Part shown: one piece after another, positions 25,003 to 33,924 of the stretch
Layout of the letters: the number at the start of each line of letters is the position of its first letter
Position numbering within the stretch: the first letter of the stretch is position 1
From: JACVRW01 sp963733885
GTDB taxonomy: Bacteria; Actinomycetota; Thermoleophilia; Solirubrobacterales; Thermoleophilaceae
DNA length: 64,000 bases
Reading direction: 5' to 3'
NCBI GenBank assembly: GCA_963733885.1
Contig: CAVTES010000004.1
Location: forward strand, 186,001 to 250,000
The notes under the pieces: generated by a model
The model's database searches: none
What the model was told of the DNA's origin: nothing
Seen by the model: the letters and a program-made list of their open reading frames with translations, nothing else
Position numbers and translations under genes: made by a program

Positions 25003-26777
25003 CCGAACATCGGCGAGTGCGTCTTCTTGAGCACCTTGCCGTCGCCGAGGTACATGTGCACGCCGCACGGCAGGCACGGGTCGAAGCTCCGCACCGCGCG
25101 CATGACGTCGATGCCGCGGAAGTCGTCCGGTCCGTTCTCCTCGAAAATCGGCTGCCCTGTGACCGCGTCCTCGTACGGGCCGAGCGTCCCGTAGGAGTCC
25201 GTCGGGCTCCCGTTCCAGGGCGTCGGCGGGTACGGGTGATAGTTCGCAATCTTGCCGTCGCGGATCACCAGATGGTGCGAGAGCACGCCGCGCACCGCCT
25301 CGTGGAAGCCGCAGCCGATCGCCTCGTCGGGGACCTCGAAGTCCTCGAACACCTTGGTCACGCCGGACCGCACCTCGGTAAGCCCCTGGTCCACGAAGTG
25401 GAGCGCCATAGCCGCCGCGTAGGCGATGAAGTAGACCCGCGCCCGGTCGCGCTCGATCGCGTTCGACCACCGCGGGATCCGCCACTCGAGCTTGGCCTCC
25501 GGGGTGTCCGGGGTCTTCGGCAGGGTGATGTCCACGCCGTCGCCGGTGGCCTTGACGAACGGCGTGTCGACCTTGTTCGCCAGCGCCGTGGCCCACAGCC
25601 GCGCCAGGGCGCCGCCGCCGGTGTCGAGCGCGAGGTGCTCCTCGGTCCGCTTGTCGAACCAGCGCGGGCTCATGACCCACGAGTAGTTGCCGCCCGCGAG
25701 GTCGCGCTTCTGCGGCTTCGGGATCGTCGTCTGGTTCCAGGGGTGGCGCCTGTCGACCGGGTTGCCGAGCGGGTCCTTCTCGACGAACATCTCCTCGTTC
25801 TCCCAGTCCTCGTAGTACGAGCTGCCGAGCAGGATCCTGATGCCGAGGTTGATGTCCACGAGGTTCGTGGTCACGAGCTCGCCGTCCACGATCACCCCCG
25901 GGGTCACGAACATCTCGTTGCCCCAGTCGTCCATGTTGCGATAGTCGTAGTCCACGTGCAGGGGGTTGTTGAACGCGCCCCAGCAGCCCAGCAGCACCCG
26001 GCGCCGCCCGACCTCCTCGTAGCCCGGCAGGGCCTCGTAGAAGAAGTCGAACACGTCGTCGTTCATCGCCACCGCCTTCTTGATGAAGTCGAGGCAGCGC
26101 AGCAGCCGGGTCAGGTAGTCGGTGAACAGCGTCGGCGTGGCCACCGTGCCAACGCCGCCGGGGTAGATCGTGGAGGGGTGCACGTGGCGCCCCTCCATCA
26201 GGCAGATCATCTCGCGCGTTATGCGGCTCATCACGAGCGCCTCGCGGTAGGTCTCGCCGGTGAACGGGTTGTACGAGCGCATGATGTCGGCGATCGTGCG
26301 GTAGCCGTGCACCTCGCCGCGGGGGGCCTCGGCCTTCTCGGCCTTCTCGAGCACGCTGGGGTTGGTGTCCTTGACCATCTGCTCGCAGAAGTCCACGAAC
26401 ACCAGGTTGTCCTGGAAGATCGTGTGGTCGAAGATGTACTCGGCCGCTTCGCCGAGGTTCACGATCCACTCGCCGAGCGGCGGCGTCTTCACGCCGTAGG
26501 CCATGTTCTGGGCGTACTGCGAGCACACCGCGTGGTTGTCGCCGCAGATGCCGCAGATGCGGCTGGTGATGAAGTGCGCGTCGCGCGGGTCCTTGCCCTT
26601 CATGAACACGCTGTAGCCGCGGAACATCGACGACGTGCTCTTGCAGCTCACGACCTCCTTCTGCTTGAAGTCGATCTTCGTGTAGATGCCGAGGTTCCCG
26701 ACGATCCTCGTGATCGGGTCCCACGCCATATCGACGACCTGGCCGGCTTCGGGCTTGATCTCTTCACGTACCGCCAT
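24987..26777 (-). CDS. hhyL: [NiFe] hydrogenase large subunit, group 1h type
   Basis: 596-residue catalytic subunit oxidising H2. The L1 motif RICGICGDNHAVCS gives Cys75 and Cys78, and the L2 motif DPCLPCGVH gives Cys568 and Cys571, the four ligands of the NiFe centre. After the L2 His there is a 22-residue tail (to WTSE) for removal by the maturation protease. Sequence style and partner genes fit the actinobacterial high-affinity group 1h enzymes that scavenge atmospheric H2; the related group 1l cannot be excluded without a tree. Located 30 bases after the small subunit. Confidence 0.93.
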   Translation of the reverse strand: MAVREEIKPEAGQVVDMAWDPITRIVGNLGIYTKIDFKQKEVVSCKSTSSMFRGYSVFMKGKDPRDAHFITSRICGICGDNHAVCSQYAQNMAYGVKTPPLGEWIVNLGEAAEYIFDHTIFQDNLVFVDFCEQMVKDTNPSVLEKAEKAEAPRGEVHGYRTIADIMRSYNPFTGETYREALVMSRITREMICLMEGRHVHPSTIYPGGVGTVATPTLFTDYLTRLLRCLDFIKKAVAMNDDVFDFFYEALPGYEEVGRRRVLLGCWGAFNNPLHVDYDYRNMDDWGNEMFVTPGVIVDGELVTTNLVDINLGIRILLGSSYYEDWENEEMFVEKDPLGNPVDRRHPWNQTTIPKPQKRDLAGGNYSWVMSPRWFDKRTEEHLALDTGGGALARLWATALANKVDTPFVKATGDGVDITLPKTPDTPEAKLEWRIPRWSNAIERDRARVYFIAYAAAMALHFVDQGLTEVRSGVTKVFEDFEVPDEAIGCGFHEAVRGVLSHHLVIRDGKIANYHPYPPTPWNGSPTDSYGTLGPYEDAVTGQPIFEENGPDDFRGIDVMRAVRSFDPCLPCGVHMYLGDGKVLKKTHSPMFGWTSE

Positions 26778-26807
26778 CGTGTCTCTCCTCTCTCAATCCC
26801 GGGCCGG

Positions 26808-27857
26808 TCAGCGCTGGAGCGCCTTCGGCTGGTAGCCCGACGTGAGCTCGTCGCGGTTGTGGCGCCACTTGGGCTCCTTGTTGACGGTCTTGTTCGTGAC
26901 CCCGCGCAGCTTGCGCACCAACCCCCCGTAGCCGGTCGTCAGCGCGGTCGAAACGGCCGAACCCGGTGGAGCGTCCATGAACGGCATGAACTTGTCGGGG
27001 AAGCCCGGCATCGTGCAGCCGATACAGATGCCGCCCACGTTGGGGCAGCCCCCGATCCCGCCCATCCAGCCGCGCTTTGGCACGTTGCAGTTCACCACCG
27101 GGCCCCAGCAGCCGGCCTTCACCAGGCACTTGGGCGAGTTGTAGTCCTTGGCGAAGTCGCCCTGCTCGTAGTAGCCGGCGCGGTCGCAGCCCTCGTGCAC
27201 GGTCTTCGAGAAGATCCACTGCGGGCGCAGCGCCGAGTCGAGCGGGATCATCGGCGCGAGGCCCGCGGCCTGGTAGAGGAGCCAGGTCAATGTCTCCATG
27301 AAGTTGTCCGGCTGCACGGGGCAGCCCGGCACGTTCACGATCGGCACGCCGGCGGCTGAGCGGAACTCCCAGCCGAGGTAGTCGGCGAGCCCCATGCAGC
27401 CGGTGGGGTTGCCGGCCATGGCGTGGATGCCGCCGTAGGTGGCGCATGTCCCGATCGCGACCACAGCGAACGCGCCCGGGGCCAGCTTGTCGATCCACCA
27501 GGGGATCGTGAGCGGCTCGCCGGTGGACTCGTCGTTCCCGAACGAGCTCCAGTAGCCGTCGCCGTTGATGTTCTCGTTCGGGATCGAGCCCTCCATCACG
27601 AACACGTAGGGCGCGTCGAGCGAGCCTTCTGCGGCGGCGCGGAAGGGCTTCAGGAACTCCTCGCCGCCGAGCGTGGGCGAGAGCACCTTGTTGTGTAGGT
27701 GCACCTTCGGCAGGCCGGGAATCGCGCCGAGCAGCACCTCCTCGATGCTCGGCTGCGAAGCCGCGGTGACAGACACCGAGTCCCCGTCGCAGCTCATCCC
27801 CTCCGAGATCCAGAGGATGTGGACCTCCTGTACGCCCTGTGCCTCAGTGGCTTCCAT
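26808..27857 (-). CDS. hhyS: [NiFe] hydrogenase small subunit with Asp at a proximal-cluster ligand position
   Basis: 349-residue electron-transfer subunit carrying three Fe-S clusters. The N-terminal motif is ISEGMSCDGDSVS: Cys23 is present but the second Cys of the usual CxxC is Asp26. This matches the 3-Cys/1-Asp proximal cluster described for the Cupriavidus necator actinobacterial-type hydrogenase. Other cluster Cys lie in TCATYGG, NVPGCPVQP, CLVKAGCWGPVVNC and CIGCTMPGFPD. There is no Tat signal peptide, so the enzyme is probably cytoplasmic-side. Overlaps hypA by 14 bases. Confidence 0.93.
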   Translation of the reverse strand: MEATEAQGVQEVHILWISEGMSCDGDSVSVTAASQPSIEEVLLGAIPGLPKVHLHNKVLSPTLGGEEFLKPFRAAAEGSLDAPYVFVMEGSIPNENINGDGYWSSFGNDESTGEPLTIPWWIDKLAPGAFAVVAIGTCATYGGIHAMAGNPTGCMGLADYLGWEFRSAAGVPIVNVPGCPVQPDNFMETLTWLLYQAAGLAPMIPLDSALRPQWIFSKTVHEGCDRAGYYEQGDFAKDYNSPKCLVKAGCWGPVVNCNVPKRGWMGGIGGCPNVGGICIGCTMPGFPDKFMPFMDAPPGSAVSTALTTGYGGLVRKLRGVTNKTVNKEPKWRHNRDELTSGYQPKALQR

Positions 27858-28215
27858 ATCGCCCTCCGCTCGCCTGCAGTTCTTCCTCCAGCTCCAGCGC
27901 GTCCACGAGGAGCTCCTCTCCGCGCGTGATCTCCACGTCCGGGCTGCCGCAGCGGCGGCAGCAGAGCGGGAAATCCGGCAGCGGCGTGTCCGTGCCGCAG
28001 CTCCGGCAGCGACCGGCTGCCGGCACCTCCTCCATCCTCAGCTCGGCGCCCCCCAACGGCGTCCCCTCGGCCACCAGCTCGAACGCGAACTCGAGCGCCG
28101 AGGGCACCACTTGGCGCAGGTGGCCGACCCTCAGCTCGACCGCGGCGACCGGCCGGCCGCGCGCGTGGCGAAGCGCCACCTCCACCACTCCCTCGGCTAT
28201 CGACAGCTCGTGCAT
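27844..28215 (-). CDS. hypA: Hydrogenase nickel chaperone HypA
   Basis: 123 residues with the nickel-binding N-terminus MHELS and a zinc site of two Cys pairs (CRSC and CRRC, with an extra preceding Cys). Partner of HypB in nickel delivery to the large subunit. Begins 4 bases after the hypE stop and overlaps the small-subunit start. Confidence 0.94.
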   Translation of the reverse strand: MHELSIAEGVVEVALRHARGRPVAAVELRVGHLRQVVPSALEFAFELVAEGTPLGGAELRMEEVPAAGRCRSCGTDTPLPDFPLCCRRCGSPDVEITRGEELLVDALELEEELQASGGRYGSH

Positions 28216-28219
28216 CAGC

Positions 28220-29353
28220 TCAGCAGATCCTCGGCAGCGGGTCGCCCGCCAGCAGGTCCATCACCCGGCGGCCGCCGAACGCCGTGTCCACGAGCACCAT
28301 CCCGGGCGGCTCGGTCCTCACCTCGCCGATCTCAGCCGCCTCCTCACAGCCCTCCACCGATCGCAGCGCGTCGAGCGCGGCGCCGGCTGCCTCGGGCGCG
28401 ACGAAGGCCACGAGCTTGCCCTCGTTCGCCACGTACATGGGGTCGATGCCGAGCAGCTCGGCCGCCCCCGCGACGGCCGGTCGCACCGGCACGGCCGCCT
28501 CGCTCACAAGCATCGCCACATGCGACGCGCGCGCCAACTCGTTCAGGGCCGACGCCACGCCGCCCCGGGTGGCGTCGCGCATGCAGCGGAGCGACGGGCC
28601 GGCCTCCTCCAGCAGCGCGTCCACCGCGGGCCACAGCGAGCGCGTGTCCGACTCGATCTCGGCCTCGAGCTCGAACTCGTTCCGCGCCAGCATGATCGCG
28701 GTCCCGTGCTCCCCGATCGAGCCGGACACGATGATCCGGTCACCAGGGCGGAGCGCGGCCGTCGCCATCGAGGCCCTTGGGTCGACGACCCCGACGCCGC
28801 TCGTGCAGGCGTACATCCCGTCCGCATGGCCGCGCTCCACGACCTTGGTATCCCCCGTCACGACCGCGACTCCGGCCCGCTCCGCCGCGCCCGCGACCGC
28901 CTGGACCTCGTGGCGGAGCTCGTCCGCCGGAAGGCCCTCCTCCAGGATCAGCGACAGGCTCAGCGCCAGCGGCCGCGCGCCGGACACCGCCAGGTCGTTG
29001 ACCGTTCCGTTCACCGCCAGCTCCCCGATCGACCCGCCCGGGAAACGGAGCGGCTTCACCACGAAGCTGTCCGTGGTGAGCGCAATTGTCGTTCCGTTCA
29101 CGGTAACCGCGGCCGCGTCGCCCAGGGCGGCCAGCGCATCGTTCTCGAGCGCCGGCACGAGGAGGCCCTCGATCAGCGACTGGGTGGCCTTGCCGCCCGC
29201 GCCGTGCGACATGGTGATCTGCTCATCGCGGAAGCGCGGGCGCTTGGCGCGCGCGGTCTCGATGATCCCGAGGATCCGCTCTTCGCGGGATAGCGTCGCT
29301 GCGGTGCTCGCGCGACCACCGCTCGCGCTCCGCTCCTCGCGCGGCTCGGTCAC
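28220..29353 (-). CDS. hypE: Hydrogenase maturation protein HypE
   Basis: 377-residue PurM-like ATPase that dehydrates the carbamoyl group on its C-terminal Cys to thiocyanate. The essential C-terminus PRIC is intact, and the ATP-binding start MSHGAGGKATQSLI and DATRGGVASALNE are present. GTG at 29353 overlaps the hypD stop. The first 45 residues are an unusual Arg/Ser/Glu-rich extension before the family start; a downstream initiator may be used instead. Confidence 0.94.
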   Translation of the reverse strand: MTEPREERSASGGRASTAATLSREERILGIIETARAKRPRFRDEQITMSHGAGGKATQSLIEGLLVPALENDALAALGDAAAVTVNGTTIALTTDSFVVKPLRFPGGSIGELAVNGTVNDLAVSGARPLALSLSLILEEGLPADELRHEVQAVAGAAERAGVAVVTGDTKVVERGHADGMYACTSGVGVVDPRASMATAALRPGDRIIVSGSIGEHGTAIMLARNEFELEAEIESDTRSLWPAVDALLEEAGPSLRCMRDATRGGVASALNELARASHVAMLVSEAAVPVRPAVAGAAELLGIDPMYVANEGKLVAFVAPEAAGAALDALRSVEGCEEAAEIGEVRTEPPGMVLVDTAFGGRRVMDLLAGDPLPRIC

Positions 29354-30471
29354 ACCACCTCCCGCTCCCGCGCGTAGCGACCGTAGTTGTAGTAGGCGGC
29401 ACATGCCCCCTCGGGGGAGACCATGCAGGTCCCGATCGGGCGCTCCGGGGTGCACGCCGTGCCGAACACCTTGCACTCCCACGGCTTGATCACGCCCTTC
29501 AACACCTCGCCGCACTGGCACGCCTTCGGGTCGGCCACCCGCACGCCGGGCACCTCGTAGCGACGCTCCGCGTCGAGGTCGGCGTAGGCGTCGCTGAGGG
29601 CGAGCGCGCTCTGGGAGATGAAGCCGAGCCCGCGCCACTCGAAATGAGGCCGCAGCCGGAAGACCTCGGACATGACCTCGAGCGCCCGCAGGTTGCCCTC
29701 GTAGGGCACCACGCGCGTGTACTGGTTCTCCACCTCGCAGCGGCCCTCGGCCAGCTGTCGCACGATCATCTGGATCGACTGGAGCACGTCGAGCGGCTCG
29801 AAGCCCGAGATCACAACCGGCTTGTCATAGTCGGCCGGGATGAACTCGAACGGCCGGGCGCCCACGACGGTCGACACGTGCCCCGGGCCGATGAAGCCGT
29901 CGAGGCGCAGGTCGGGCGAGTCGAGCAGCGCGCGCAGCGGCGGCACGATCGTCACGTGGTTGCACATGCAGAGGAAGTTGGGAACGCCCTCGGCGCGGGC
30001 GCGCTTCAGCGTGAGGGCGGTGGACGGCGCGGTGGTCTCGAAGCCGATCGCGAAGAAGACGACGTCGCGGTCGGGATTGCGCTTGGCGATCCGCAGGGCG
30101 TCGAGCGGCGAGTAGACCATCCGCACGTCGGCGCCCTCGGCCTTGGCCTCGAGCAGGCTGCCGTTCGAGCCGGGGATCCGCATCATGTCGCCGAAGCAGG
30201 TGAAGATCACCCCCGGCTGCTTGGCGATCGCGATCCCGTCGTCCACGCGGCCCATCGGGATCACGCAGACCGGGCAGCCGGGACCGTGGACCAGCTCCAC
30301 GTTCTCCGGCAGCAGGTCGTCGATGCCGTACTTGTAGATCGAGTGGGTGTGGCCGCCGCAGACCTCCATCACCTTGTAATGGCGGCCGGGCTCGACGCTC
30401 GAGAGGATCTCGCCGGCGACCACCTTCCCGAGCTCGGGGTCGCGGAACTCGTCGACGAAGCGCATGCTCAC
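29350..30471 (-). CDS. hypD: Hydrogenase maturation protein HypD
   Basis: 373-residue Fe-S protein on which the Fe(CN)2CO unit is assembled with HypC. Catalytic/ligand motifs: EVCGGHTHSIYKYG, HGPGCPVCVIP, GFETTAPS, and the C-terminal [4Fe-4S] Cys set (ACQCGEVLKG, CKVFGTACTPERPIGTCMVS). GTG at 30471 is chosen because a strong GGAGGTGA lies 7 bases upstream; ATG two codons later is possible. Confidence 0.95.
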   Translation of the reverse strand: MSMRFVDEFRDPELGKVVAGEILSSVEPGRHYKVMEVCGGHTHSIYKYGIDDLLPENVELVHGPGCPVCVIPMGRVDDGIAIAKQPGVIFTCFGDMMRIPGSNGSLLEAKAEGADVRMVYSPLDALRIAKRNPDRDVVFFAIGFETTAPSTALTLKRARAEGVPNFLCMCNHVTIVPPLRALLDSPDLRLDGFIGPGHVSTVVGARPFEFIPADYDKPVVISGFEPLDVLQSIQMIVRQLAEGRCEVENQYTRVVPYEGNLRALEVMSEVFRLRPHFEWRGLGFISQSALALSDAYADLDAERRYEVPGVRVADPKACQCGEVLKGVIKPWECKVFGTACTPERPIGTCMVSPEGACAAYYNYGRYAREREVV

Positions 30472-30478
30472 GCCAGGG

Positions 30479-30739
30479 TCACCTCCGCGGGGCATCCAGC
30501 CCCGTGCCGAGCAAACGCTCGGCATCCTGCCTCGCGAAAACCTGAAGCGCGGTCCCGGCGTGCACGAGCAGGCCGTCGCCCGGGGCTACCGGGCCGACCA
30601 GCCCGGTCTCCACCGTCTCCTTTCCCCCGTCCACCTCGCACAGGGCGAGGCCGCGCTCGTCGTCCACGCGTAGGACCGTCATCTCGACCGCGACGTCACC
30701 GCAGGTGATGCAGTGCTCGTCGTGGTCGCAGCGCATCAT
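30479..30739 (-). CDS. Second HypC-family protein with Cys-rich N-terminus (86 aa)
   Basis: 86-residue HypC/HupF-type beta-barrel protein. It lacks the classic Met-Cys start of HypC; the N-terminus is MMRCDHDEHCITCGDVAVEM, with three Cys and several His/Asp, which could bind metal. The remainder (LALCEVDGGKETVETGLVGPVAPGDGLLVHAGTAL) follows HypC. Its ATG overlaps the hypC stop. Two hypC-like genes in tandem suggest division of labour between carrying the Fe unit and the large subunit. Confidence 0.8.
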   Translation of the reverse strand: MMRCDHDEHCITCGDVAVEMTVLRVDDERGLALCEVDGGKETVETGLVGPVAPGDGLLVHAGTALQVFARQDAERLLGTGLDAPRR

Positions 30740-31017
30740 TCGATCACGCTCGCCTTGAGCTCCTCGAGCTCCTGCTCGTACTCGGCCCCCATGGCCTCGA
30801 GCATCTTGCGGGTGGCCAGGGCCTCCTCCTCGTCGACCTTCGACAGGGCGAAGCCGACGTGGATCAGGACCCAGTCGCCGGGGCCGGCGCCACCGCTGGC
30901 ATCAGCGTCGAGCAGCCCGATGTTGATCGTGCGCTTTACGCCGGCGACGTCGACCTGGGCCAGGCGGTTGGCGTCGTCGACGACGTGCATGATTTGGCCA
31001 GGGATGGCCAGACACAT
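30736..31017 (-). CDS. hypC: Hydrogenase assembly chaperone HypC
   Basis: 93-residue chaperone starting MCLAIPGQI, with the essential Cys2 exposed after Met removal, which carries Fe(CN)2CO from HypD to the large subunit. The ATG at 31017 is preferred over an upstream GTG because it gives the canonical MC start, with AGAGGG a few bases before. First gene of the hydrogenase operon. Confidence 0.94.
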   Translation of the reverse strand: MCLAIPGQIMHVVDDANRLAQVDVAGVKRTINIGLLDADASGGAGPGDWVLIHVGFALSKVDEEEALATRKMLEAMGAEYEQELEELKASVIE

Positions 31018-31059
31018 GGTCGTCGACCCTCTTCCCACGGGGAACGGGATGTACCGATC

Positions 31060-31088
31060 TGTCTAGCACCTTGTCCAAGTCCTTGCAA
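31060..31088 (-). promoter_or_regulatory. Candidate promoter of the hydrogenase operon
   Basis: Reading leftward, TTGCAA (31088-31083) and TAGACA (31065-31060) are separated by exactly 17 bases and lie 43 bases ahead of the hypC ATG. This is the only gap of note upstream of the operon. A small palindrome CCCGATTTCGGG at 31092-31103 precedes it. The match to a vegetative promoter is moderate. Confidence 0.35.
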
Positions 31089-31110
31089 GCCCCCGATTTC
31101 GGGCAAGCTT

Positions 31111-32130
31111 TCAGGCAGTTTCAGCGCGACCCCAGCGCGCCCGCTCGGCGAACTCGACCAGGCGATGGAAGTAGCCCTCCACCGGTGGGGCGGGGCCGAG
31201 GCGACGGTCGTCGAAGCGCACGCGCATCGCGAAGTAGGGGAAGTACACCTCCATCCTGCGCACGCCGCTGTACTTGCGTCGCAGCCAGGGATGGAGGAGG
31301 CGGTGGTAGGCAGTGGGCGGCAGCACCGTCGGAGGCTTGCGCCCGAGCTGCGCCGCCGCGAGCTTCAGCAGGCGGCCCACCGTCGTCGCGTTGCGGCCGG
31401 CGACGAGGTGGAAGGTGCCGTCCGGCCCGCTCTCGGCCAGGTCGACCGTCCGGTCCGCCACGTAGTCCACCGGGACGATGTCGACCGGCGAGGACCGGCG
31501 CGCGGGGATGACGGGAACGGCGCCGCGGGCGAAGGCCTTCAGCGGCCCGTAAAGCACGTTGAACGACGAGGTGCGGCCGGTGCGGCTGTCTCCGACCACG
31601 ATGCTCGGCCGCAGTATCTGCAGCGGCATCCCGTTGGCCCGTTCACGCAGCATCCGCTCGGCCTCGAACTTCGAGCGCTCGTAAGGGTTGCGGAAGGGCT
31701 GGCCCACGTCGAGCTCGTCCTCGCCGAACAGCCGCCGCGGCTCACCGGCGACGTAGGCGGTGGAGATGTAGCTGAGCCGCTCGAGCCCCTCGCAGCGCTC
31801 GGCCATTTCGAGCACGTGGCGCGTGCCGTCCACGTTCACACGTCGCGATTCGGGGAGGGAGAGGTCGAACGACACCGAGGCCGCGCAGTGGACGACGGTC
31901 GTGACCTCCTCCGCGAGCGCCGCAGCACTCGTGTCCCTGAGACCAAGGCCGGGGCGCTCGATGTCGCCCGCCACGGGCGTGAGACGGGCATGGGGCGCCA
32001 GCCGCGTCGCCGCAGCATCGTCGTCCTTGGCGCGTACGAGCGCGAAGACCCGCCGTCCCCTGTCGAGGAAGCGGTCCAGGATCTCCTTCCCAACGAAGCC
32101 CGTAGCGCCGGTGAGCAGCACGGCGCCCAT
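31111..32130 (-). CDS. SDR-family NAD(P)-dependent reductase/epimerase (fatty-acyl reductase-like)
   Basis: 339-residue extended short-chain dehydrogenase. N-terminal Rossmann motif LLTGATGFVGKEI, catalytic YERSK near residue 165, and a C-terminal region of the 'male sterility' NAD_binding_4 type. Likely reduces or epimerises an activated lipid or sugar. Lies between DUF1385 and the hydrogenase promoter, ending about 90 bases before hypC. Substrate unknown. Confidence 0.8.
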   Translation of the reverse strand: MGAVLLTGATGFVGKEILDRFLDRGRRVFALVRAKDDDAAATRLAPHARLTPVAGDIERPGLGLRDTSAAALAEEVTTVVHCAASVSFDLSLPESRRVNVDGTRHVLEMAERCEGLERLSYISTAYVAGEPRRLFGEDELDVGQPFRNPYERSKFEAERMLRERANGMPLQILRPSIVVGDSRTGRTSSFNVLYGPLKAFARGAVPVIPARRSSPVDIVPVDYVADRTVDLAESGPDGTFHLVAGRNATTVGRLLKLAAAQLGRKPPTVLPPTAYHRLLHPWLRRKYSGVRRMEVYFPYFAMRVRFDDRRLGPAPPVEGYFHRLVEFAERARWGRAETA

Positions 32131-32174
32131 GTTGGTGCCCTCTCCGATGGGGGTGGATCCGAAACGTTCGTGGC

Positions 32175-33167
32175 TTACGCCACAACCTCCATGCCGACCT
32201 TGTCCTCCTCCGAGGCGGCAAGGGGGTTCTCGACCGACAGCACCTCCTGCAGCGCCGCGATCGCGACGGCCAGCTGCGAGAGGTCGGGCTCCCGGGTGGT
32301 CAGGCGCTGCAGCTGCATGCCGGGCCACATCAGGACGCGGGCCCAGCGCTTCGTGCGGTTCTTGCCGAACCACTTGATGAGCTCGAAGGCGAGCCCCGCC
32401 ACGATCGGGATGCCGACCACGCGGGAGATGAAGAGCCAGTGCCAGTCGAGCTTGCCGAGCGGCGCGAAGACCACGATCGCCACGATCATGACCAGCAGCA
32501 GGAAGCTCGTGCCGCAGCGGGGGTGGAAGCGGGAGAACTTCTGCGCGTTCTCCGGGGTCAGCTCCTCGCCCGCCTCGTAGCACGAGATCGTCTTGTGCTC
32601 GGCGCCGTGGTACTCGAACACGCGCTGGAGGTCCGCCATGCGCGAGATCAGCCACAGGTAGCCGAGGAAGATCGTGATTCGGACCAGCTTCTCGATCACC
32701 ACGAAGACGATCGAGTTCGGGATCTGGTCAGAGAAGATGTTCGTGAGGCCGGCCGGCAGGAGGAAGAACAGGCCGATCGCGAAGAGCAGGGCGAAGACGA
32801 TCGTGCCGACCCAGGCGCCGCCGCCGATCTCCTGCTTCTCGCCGTCCTCGTCGGCCGGCATCTGGGCGTTGGCGGAGATGCCGAGCGCGCGGAAGCCGAT
32901 CTTCAGCGACTCGGCCAGCGCGACCACGCCGCGCACGACCGGCAGGCGGAGCAGGCGGTGGCGCTTGCTCCACGAGACGAGCGGCTCGGAGATCACCTCG
33001 ATCTCCCCCTTGGCGCCCTCCTTCGAGTCGGCCCCGCCGGACCGGAGCTGCTCCTCGGACGGCTTGCGCACCGCCACAGCCCACACGGAGATGCCGCGCA
33101 TCATCACGCCCTCGAGGACTGCCTGGCCGCCAATCGGCGCGTCTTTGGTGGCCTCGCGGGCGCTCAC
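32175..33167 (-). CDS. DUF1385 (YqhQ-like) membrane protein
   Basis: 330 residues with the DUF1385 hallmarks: N-terminal IGGQAVLEGVMMRG, helices around VGTIVFALLFAIGLFFLLPAGL, and the conserved ADLQRVFEYHGAEHKTISCYEAGEEL plus FHPRCGTSFL. Genes of this family commonly sit beside rpmE and prfA; here they are separated from prfA by the hydrogenase locus. Function is not established. Confidence 0.9.
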   Translation of the reverse strand: MSAREATKDAPIGGQAVLEGVMMRGISVWAVAVRKPSEEQLRSGGADSKEGAKGEIEVISEPLVSWSKRHRLLRLPVVRGVVALAESLKIGFRALGISANAQMPADEDGEKQEIGGGAWVGTIVFALLFAIGLFFLLPAGLTNIFSDQIPNSIVFVVIEKLVRITIFLGYLWLISRMADLQRVFEYHGAEHKTISCYEAGEELTPENAQKFSRFHPRCGTSFLLLVMIVAIVVFAPLGKLDWHWLFISRVVGIPIVAGLAFELIKWFGKNRTKRWARVLMWPGMQLQRLTTREPDLSQLAVAIAALQEVLSVENPLAASEEDKVGMEVVA

Positions 33168-33194
33168 TTCACGGATGGTATCGGCGCCGATCGC

Positions 33195-33884
33195 TCAGGC
33201 TTGACAGCCAACCGTGTGCTCGTTGTCGTCCTCGGACGACTCGACGATCACCCCGTCGGGGTCCGCGATCGACGAAACGGAGGTCGTGCAGGCCGGCCCG
33301 AGGACGGCCACCTCGCGGCTGGCGCCCGGCTCGAGCGACGGGATCGTGACCGTGTCCACCACGCCCCCGTCCACGCTCAAGCGCACCTCCGCGTCGACCG
33401 CGGGCGCGACGCCGCTGTTTGCGATCCGCATCAGATAGCGAACGACTCCCGGGACCTTCGTCGGCCCATAGCCGGCCACGGCGCTCGTGAGGTTCGGCAC
33501 GTCTTCGAACTGCCGGCAGACCCGCGACGTGCGCCTGGTGCGCTCGAGCAGCTCGCCGGTGGCCGAGTACCAGCGGAAGCTCACCCTTGCGCGGTAGGCG
33601 CCGCCGGGCTGGAGGCCGCGCACGGTCTGGCGATAGCCGAACGCGCTCACCCCGGGCTTCGACCTGTGCCAGCGCGACAGGCCGCGCGCTCGGAGCGGCT
33701 CGTAGGTCCCCGCGTGTCTCTCCTCCACCGTGAAGTGCATCCACATGCGATCCGTCTCGGCGACCGGGCGCATGCGCGCGTAGAAGGCGGCGGAGTTGTC
33801 CTCGACCGAGCAGTCGGCGAGCTTCACGGTGGCCGGCGGCACCGGCAGGGCAGCGGCCAGAATCATGAGGGGCACGGCGAGCAT
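33195..33884 (-). CDS. Secreted CARDB-domain protein
   Basis: 229 residues with an N-terminal hydrophobic signal-like stretch (MLAVPLMILAAALPVP) and two beta-rich regions. The C-terminal one (VPGVVRYLMRIANSGVAPAVDAEVRLSV to ESSEDDNEHTV) has the CARDB adhesion-type pattern. Four Cys could form disulfides. Located between rpmE and DUF1385; role probably extracellular. Confidence 0.7.
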   Translation of the reverse strand: MLAVPLMILAAALPVPPATVKLADCSVEDNSAAFYARMRPVAETDRMWMHFTVEERHAGTYEPLRARGLSRWHRSKPGVSAFGYRQTVRGLQPGGAYRARVSFRWYSATGELLERTRRTSRVCRQFEDVPNLTSAVAGYGPTKVPGVVRYLMRIANSGVAPAVDAEVRLSVDGGVVDTVTIPSLEPGASREVAVLGPACTTSVSSIADPDGVIVESSEDDNEHTVGCQA

Positions 33885-33924
33885 GCCCCGTCAGAACAAG
33901 CCCGAAGGCCGGTAGTTGCGGCCG

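Noticed and set aside
24214..26724. 836-residue open frame across the NifU/Rieske-like gene and large subunit
   Set aside because: The first two thirds is an off-frame shadow of the hydrogenase large subunit; only the part from 25002 onward shows real domains.
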